Below, piece after piece: positions 6,521 through 9,475 of a stretch of 9,475 nt of DNA. Origin of the DNA: Gammaproteobacteria bacterium (GTDB taxonomy: Bacteria; Pseudomonadota; Gammaproteobacteria; Magnimaribacterales; Magnimaribacteraceae); assembly GCA_002730855.1 (NCBI GenBank), contig PCBA01000020.1, positions 1-9,475 of the forward strand. The letters are read 5' to 3'. Each line of letters opens with the position of its first letter. The first letter of the stretch is position 1. The translations under genes and the position numbers were made by a program. The notes under the pieces are model-generated. The model was not told where the DNA came from, did no database searches, and saw only the letters and a program-made list of their open reading frames with translations.

Positions 6521-6536
6521 TAAGTTTTTAAATCTT
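6512..6536. terminator. Perfect inverted repeat at convergent stop codons, possible bidirectional terminator
   Basis: AAGATTTAA at 6512-6520 and its exact complement TTAAATCTT at 6528-6536 enclose a seven-base loop. The left arm contains both the transporter stop (6518-6520) and the folK stop (6517-6519 on the other strand). The stem is A+T-rich, with two G-C pairs, and has no strong U tract on either side, so it is a weak candidate for an intrinsic terminator. Its exact placement between two converging genes is the main argument. Confidence 0.45.
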
Positions 6537-6969
6537 CCAATAGTTCAAGAAAAGTTCTTTTAGACACAGGGTGATGAAGTTCACCAGCTATTTCGGCTAA
6601 TGGCTCTAGAACAAAAAGATAGTCTTCTATATCTTTACTGGGTATATCAAAGTCATCTTCGCGAATAACTAAATCCCCATAAAGAATTATATCCAGATCA
6701 ATAACCCTGCTAGACATACCTTTCTGGCTTTCTGTTCTACCTATCTTATTCTCAATCTGCTTAAGATTCTCTCTTAATTCGTTTGGTTGTAGGTTTGTTT
6801 TAAACCCAACTACACAGTTAATAAAATCATCCCCTTCAAAACCTTCTGCGATAGTTTCATACGCCCCAGAGAAGGTACAATCAAAAAGACCATTTAAGAA
6901 ATCCTTAGCTACCTCTAGATTTTTTATAGAATCTATGTTGCTGCCAATACTGACAAATACTTGATGCAT
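6517..6969 (-). CDS. folK: 2-amino-4-hydroxy-6-hydroxymethyldihydropteridine pyrophosphokinase (HPPK)
   Basis: A 150-residue cytoplasmic enzyme that transfers pyrophosphate from ATP to 6-hydroxymethyl-dihydropterin, the step before dihydropteroate synthase. The N-terminus has SIGSN (7-11); GDDFINCVV (46-54) matches the family's G-x-x-F-x-N pterin region; QIENKIGR (71-78) follows; and SRVIDLDIILYGD (87-99) carries Arg88 and the two magnesium-binding aspartates 91 and 93. The Trp-containing segment of E. coli HPPK before the Arg is shortened. From memory this resembles the compact FolK found next to folB in Pseudomonas. Its ATG shares one base with the folB stop (TAATG), so it is translationally coupled as the last gene of tsaD-folB-folK. 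The 3' end overlaps the transporter by four bases. Confidence 0.92.
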   Translation of the reverse strand: MHQVFVSIGSNIDSIKNLEVAKDFLNGLFDCTFSGAYETIAEGFEGDDFINCVVGFKTNLQPNELRENLKQIENKIGRTESQKGMSSRVIDLDIILYGDLVIREDDFDIPSKDIEDYLFVLEPLAEIAGELHHPVSKRTFLELLEDLKTY

Positions 6970-7316
6970 TAGGGTCTAGTAATTCTTATGCCGACTGATT
7001 CTGAGCCTCTCATGGCACCTGGTTTGGTTACAGAAACTGTTAAGCTAGAAACAGGAAACTCTCTTAAAACTAATTTTGCTATTTGTTCAGCAAGACTTTC
7101 AACCAATTTATATTTAGACCTTTCAACATAAGCCGTAACTCTTTTTCCTACCTTCTTATAATCAAGCGCATCATTAATATCATCAGATTTGGCTGCTATT
7201 TTGTTATCAAATTCCATTTCAAGGTTAATTGAAATTATCTGCCTGACTTCCCTCTCCCAATCAAAGATGCCAATAATTGCTTCTACTTCAAGGTTATTTA
7301 TAAATACTTTATCCAT
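6969..7316 (-). CDS. folB: Dihydroneopterin aldolase FolB
   Basis: A 115-residue protein, close to the roughly 120 of E. coli FolB, which converts 7,8-dihydroneopterin to 6-hydroxymethyl-dihydropterin and glycolaldehyde, and usually also epimerises it. Conserved features are MDKVFINNLEV at the N-terminus, GIFDWE (16-21) with Glu21, ALDYKKV with Tyr53, LVESLAE with Glu73, and TKPGA with Lys98 as catalytic base. I start it at the ATG at 7316 rather than the in-frame ATG at 7358. The later start gives the standard family N-terminus and lies one base after the tsaD stop, whereas the earlier one would add 14 unrelated residues and overlap tsaD. Its product feeds FolK, encoded directly downstream. 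Confidence 0.94.
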   Translation of the reverse strand: MDKVFINNLEVEAIIGIFDWEREVRQIISINLEMEFDNKIAAKSDDINDALDYKKVGKRVTAYVERSKYKLVESLAEQIAKLVLREFPVSSLTVSVTKPGAMRGSESVGIRITRP

Positions 7317-7317
7317 C

Positions 7318-8319
7318 TTATAATTCTGATAAAGGCCATTTAGGCCTGACTTGATCATTTTTATTTTTCTTATTATTGCTTAAATAAAAACTCCCAGCAA
7401 AAGCGATCATTGCACCGTTGTCAGTACAACGCTCAAGAGGTGGAAAATATATTTTGCTATCTTTGAGGCCTTTTATTAACTTATTTCTTATGTATTTATT
7501 TGAAGCCACTCCTCCTCCAATAACTAGCTCATTTTGTTTTGTTTTTTCTAATGCTTTTTTTGATTTGATTAAAAGAGTGTCGGCAACGGCGTCTTGAAAG
7601 GATGCAGCTATATTAGCTTTAATTCTGTTGTCTAACGCAGTTATGTCTTTGAGTGTATAAAACACAGCTGTCTTTAGACCGCTGAAGCTAAAATCTAAAT
7701 TATCTTTATTTATCATGGGTCTGGGAAATTTAAAGGCGGACGAATCTCCAGATTTAGCAAGTTTCTCTATTAAAGGTCCTCCGGGGTATCCAAGTTCTAA
7801 AAGTTTAGACACTTTATCAAAAGCTTCTCCAACAGCATCATCAATGGTTTGGCCTATTATTTCGTAAGAACCTATCTCTTTTGTATTTATTAAAAGGCAG
7901 TGACCTCCTGAAATAAGTAAAGTAAGAAAAGGAAACTTAGGAGCAGGTTTCTCTAAAAGATTGATCAACAAATGGGCTTCCATATGATGAATGCCTACTG
8001 AAGGTATCTTCAAACTATAAGCAAGTGATTTTGCCATCGAGGCTCCTATTAAAAGTGGACCTCTTAAACCGGGTCCTGCTGTATAGGCTATTCCGTCTAG
8101 ATCAATAAATTCCAACTTGGCTTCTTCTAAGGCCATTCTAATTAAAGGTATTATTTTTATTAAGTGTTCTCTAGAAGCAAGCTCAGGAACTACACCTCCA
8201 TATTCTGCGTGTTTTGAGGCTTGGCTAAATAATTGCTCTGAAATAATTGATTGCTTTTCAGTATCATAAATAGCAATACCTGTTTCATCACAAGAAGTTT
8301 CAATTCCTAATATATTCAT
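7318..8319 (-). CDS. tsaD: tRNA N6-threonylcarbamoyladenosine transferase subunit TsaD
   Basis: TsaD (formerly Gcp/YgjD) transfers the threonylcarbamoyl group to A37 of ANN-decoding tRNAs, working with TsaB and TsaE in the cytoplasm. The 333 residues match the family length. The N-terminus GIETSCDETGIAIYD (5-19) is almost identical to E. coli. The metal site is visible as HHMEAH (111-116), giving His112 and His116, together with Asp300 in CTDNGAMIA. GGVVPELASR (41-50), SGGHCLL and GEAFDKVSKLL complete the ASKHA fold. It heads a - strand run with folB and folK and diverges from rpsU, an arrangement I recall as common in gammaproteobacteria. plsY, often between tsaD and folB in Pseudomonas, is absent. 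No clear ribosome site precedes the ATG. Confidence 0.97.
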   Translation of the reverse strand: MNILGIETSCDETGIAIYDTEKQSIISEQLFSQASKHAEYGGVVPELASREHLIKIIPLIRMALEEAKLEFIDLDGIAYTAGPGLRGPLLIGASMAKSLAYSLKIPSVGIHHMEAHLLINLLEKPAPKFPFLTLLISGGHCLLINTKEIGSYEIIGQTIDDAVGEAFDKVSKLLELGYPGGPLIEKLAKSGDSSAFKFPRPMINKDNLDFSFSGLKTAVFYTLKDITALDNRIKANIAASFQDAVADTLLIKSKKALEKTKQNELVIGGGVASNKYIRNKLIKGLKDSKIYFPPLERCTDNGAMIAFAGSFYLSNNKKNKNDQVRPKWPLSEL

Positions 8320-8344
8320 TTTTGTTTAATTAAAGCTATTCTCG

Positions 8345-8397
8345 TTAAAAATTAAAAAAAAGAAAGGCTTTCCAAAATAAAATTGGTTCTATAGAAT
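8345..8397 (+). promoter_or_regulatory. Candidate sigma-70 promoter with A-rich UP-like element for rpsU-yqeY
   Basis: In the 102-base divergent gap, TTTCCA at 8369-8374 (four of six to the -35 consensus) and TAGAAT at 8392-8397 (five of six to the -10 consensus) are 17 bases apart. The A-rich run at about 8346-8365 lies just upstream of the -35, where UP elements of ribosomal promoters sit. Transcription would begin near 8404, giving a leader of about 18 bases with the ribosome site inside it. I see no equally good promoter facing tsaD in the same gap, although one must exist here or nearby. Confidence 0.55.
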
Positions 8398-8409
8398 TGC
8401 GCATCCCAT

Positions 8410-8416
8410 AAGGGAG
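8410..8416 (+). promoter_or_regulatory. Strong Shine-Dalgarno of rpsU
   Basis: AAGGGAG lies five bases before the ATG at 8422. It fixes the rpsU start and contrasts with the poor or absent ribosome sites of most other genes in the window. Confidence 0.75.
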
Positions 8417-8421
8417 TTTAT

Positions 8422-8637
8422 ATGCCTTCAGTAAAAATAAGACCAAATGAATCGTTCGATGTAGGACTTCGAAAGTTCAAGCGTGCGTGTGAGAAAGCTG
8501 GAGTAATCCCTGAAGTCAGAAAACGTGAGTTCTACGAAAAACCAACTTCTGTTTTAAAAAGGAAGAAAGCAGCTGCTGTTAAGAGAGAACAGAAAAATCA
8601 AAGAAAGAATAGATTGGGCAGACCACCTCGTTTCTAA
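8422..8637 (+). CDS. rpsU: 30S ribosomal protein S21
   Basis: A 71-residue basic protein, the same length as E. coli S21, which joins the 30S subunit near the 3' end of 16S rRNA and helps translation initiation. The N-terminal half is strongly conserved: NESFDVGLRKFKRACEKAG (9-27) and REFYEKPT (35-42). The Lys/Arg-rich C-terminal helix is more divergent, ending RKNRLGRPPRF. A strong ribosome site and a likely promoter precede it. yqeY follows after 16 bases. The usual gammaproteobacterial continuation into dnaG is not seen; an amidohydrolase on the other strand follows yqeY instead. Confidence 0.97.
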   Translation: MPSVKIRPNESFDVGLRKFKRACEKAGVIPEVRKREFYEKPTSVLKRKKAAAVKREQKNQRKNRLGRPPRF

Positions 8638-8653
8638 AAACCAAGGAGCCAAT

Positions 8654-9109
8654 ATGGCAAACCAAACCATCAGACCTCTTATAGAAGAAGCTGTTAAGTT
8701 TTCTATGAAGAATAAAGACAAAGAGACTACTTCTACTCTAAGAATGGCCATTTCTGAATTACAGAAAGAAGAAATTGATAAAAGAACTGAACTTGAGGAC
8801 GAGCAAGTAATTCAAATCCTCCAAAGAATGATAAAACAGAGAAAAGATTCTTACTCTCAATTCTCGGACGCGGGCAGAAATGAGCTAGCTGAAAGAGAAG
8901 AGAATGAAATAAAGATACTTAATGAGTTCTTACCCGAACAATTGAATGTAGAAGAGATAAAAGTCTTCATTAATGAATCTTTAAAAGAAACTCATGCAGA
9001 AGGGCCACAAGACATGGGTAAAGTAATGGGTTCGCTTAAAAGCAAGATCCAAGGCAACGCAGATATGGGCTTAGTTAGCAAGCTAGTTAAAGAAAGTCTT
9101 TCTAACTAA
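8654..9109 (+). CDS. yqeY: GatB/YqeY domain protein
   Basis: A 151-residue stand-alone YqeY, the normal length, resembling the C-terminal tRNA-binding tail domain of GatB, the tRNA amidotransferase subunit. Its job alone is not well established. Characteristic stretches are TLRMAISELQKEEIDKR, VIQILQRMIKQRKDS, AEREENEIKILNEFLPEQL, and a C-terminal MGKVMGSLKSKIQG followed by SKLVKESL. A full AAGGAG ribosome site at 8643-8648 precedes the ATG. It probably forms one transcript with rpsU, the classic pairing in many bacteria. Its stop overlaps that of the convergent amidohydrolase by four bases, and I see no strong terminator in the spacer because there is none. Confidence 0.95.
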   Translation: MANQTIRPLIEEAVKFSMKNKDKETTSTLRMAISELQKEEIDKRTELEDEQVIQILQRMIKQRKDSYSQFSDAGRNELAEREENEIKILNEFLPEQLNVEEIKVFINESLKETHAEGPQDMGKVMGSLKSKIQGNADMGLVSKLVKESLSN

Positions 9110-9475
9110 TCTATATTTAAATATCTATCTTTCAATAATTTAGATCTTGTTTGTGTAGACATTAGCTTACCTGATATATATACCTTCTCTGCAAATGCGG
9201 TAACCTCTAAGGGGTCTGAATCCCAAACCACTAAATCAGCAATATTTCCTGTACTTATCGATCCTCTATTCGGAATATCAAAAATGTCAGCAACGTTTAG
9301 AGTTAATGCCTTTAAGGCTTCATGCCAAGGTAATCCGTAAGCAACAGCAATTCCAGCTCCCTGCCTACTAAGGTAAGCATTATGTGTCTCCCATCTATCA
9401 GATGAAATTAATATCCTGACTCCTGCTTTGTTTAATAGTGAAGCATTTTCTAGTCGAGACCCCAACCTATCAAAA
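9106..9475 (-). CDS. Amidohydrolase family protein (imidazolonepropionase-like), C-terminal part
   Basis: The open frame continues past the right edge, so only the last 122 residues are visible. They match the end of metal-dependent amidohydrolases. ILISSD carries the conserved Asp after the last barrel strand (codon 9399-9397), followed by a THN segment, AVAYGLPWHEALKALTLN, then GSISTGNIADLVVWDSDPLE, the usual return to the small beta-sandwich domain, and KDRYL near the end. Substrates across the family include cyclic amides, dipeptides and other C-N bonds. A signal peptide, if any, would be outside the window. The TTG at 9465 could be read as a start but falls mid-domain, within an uninterrupted FDRLGSRLENA stretch, so it is an internal Leu. 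Function cannot be refined from this part. Confidence 0.85.
   Translation of the reverse strand, partial: FDRLGSRLENASLLNKAGVRILISSDRWETHNAYLSRQGAGIAVAYGLPWHEALKALTLNVADIFDIPNRGSISTGNIADLVVWDSDPLEVTAFAEKVYISGKLMSTQTRSKLLKDRYLNID

Noticed and set aside
7317..7358. Longer FolB start at 7358
   Set aside because: The 14 added residues do not match the family and would overlap tsaD; ATG at 7316 gives the canonical N-terminus.
8554..8751. Reverse-strand open frame across rpsU and yqeY
   Set aside because: It spans the ends of two conserved genes, and its hydrophobic product follows from their Lys/Glu-rich codons read backwards.
9113..9124. 12-base palindrome of A and T
   Set aside because: It is pure A+T inside the amidohydrolase end, has no loop, and is expected by chance in such DNA.
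9463..9465. TTG as a start of the amidohydrolase
   Set aside because: The frame is open to the window edge and this codon falls within a conserved domain, so the gene is simply cut off.

Overview
This window reads as a compact, A+T-rich gammaproteobacterial chromosome segment. Gene content and order (rsmA, apaH, cca, folK, folB, tsaD, rpsU, yqeY), proteins that align from memory with Escherichia coli and Pseudomonas homologues, and only about 234 non-coding bases outside genes point to a streamlined genome. A marine, SAR86-like lineage would fit the base composition, the packing and the accessory genes (acyl-CoA kinase-like protein, MaoC hydratases, spinster-type transporter, amidohydrolase), but that assignment is inference. 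There are no mobile elements, CRISPR arrays, tRNA or rRNA genes.

Layout. Bases 1-2848 (+ strand) hold a tight run: the 3' end of rsmA (16S rRNA dimethyltransferase), apaH (Ap4A hydrolase, starting on the base after the rsmA stop), cca (tRNA nucleotidyltransferase, with its HD domain lost) and a pteridine-reductase-like SDR (folM type) that overlaps cca by four bases. After the 54-base gap 2849-2902 comes a second + strand group, 2903-6520: an ACAD10/11-type phosphotransferase, two single-hotdog MaoC-like proteins and a 14-helix MFS transporter. Facing it, on the - strand and transcribed from right to left, is tsaD-folB-folK (8319 down to 6517). From the 102-base divergent gap 8320-8421, rpsU and yqeY run rightwards (8422-9109). 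They meet the 3' end of an amidohydrolase on the - strand, which runs off the right edge.

How the genes work together. The housekeeping genes serve translation and tRNA/rRNA maturation (rsmA, cca, tsaD, rpsU, yqeY), nucleotide clean-up (apaH) and folate synthesis (folB, folK and the pteridine reductase). From memory, related gammaproteobacteria keep cca, folK, folB, plsY and tsaD close together. Here the acyl-CoA/transport group sits between cca-folM and folK-folB, and plsY and apaG are absent. The inserted group looks like a small uptake and acyl-CoA processing module: kinase, then a catalytic/non-catalytic hydratase pair, then a permease. It is the most interesting part of the window, though its substrate cannot be read from sequence.

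Both convergent gene pairs overlap by four bases at their stop codons. One of them carries a perfect 9-base inverted repeat that could act as a two-way terminator. The only promoter I can support is upstream of rpsU, with an A-rich UP-like stretch.
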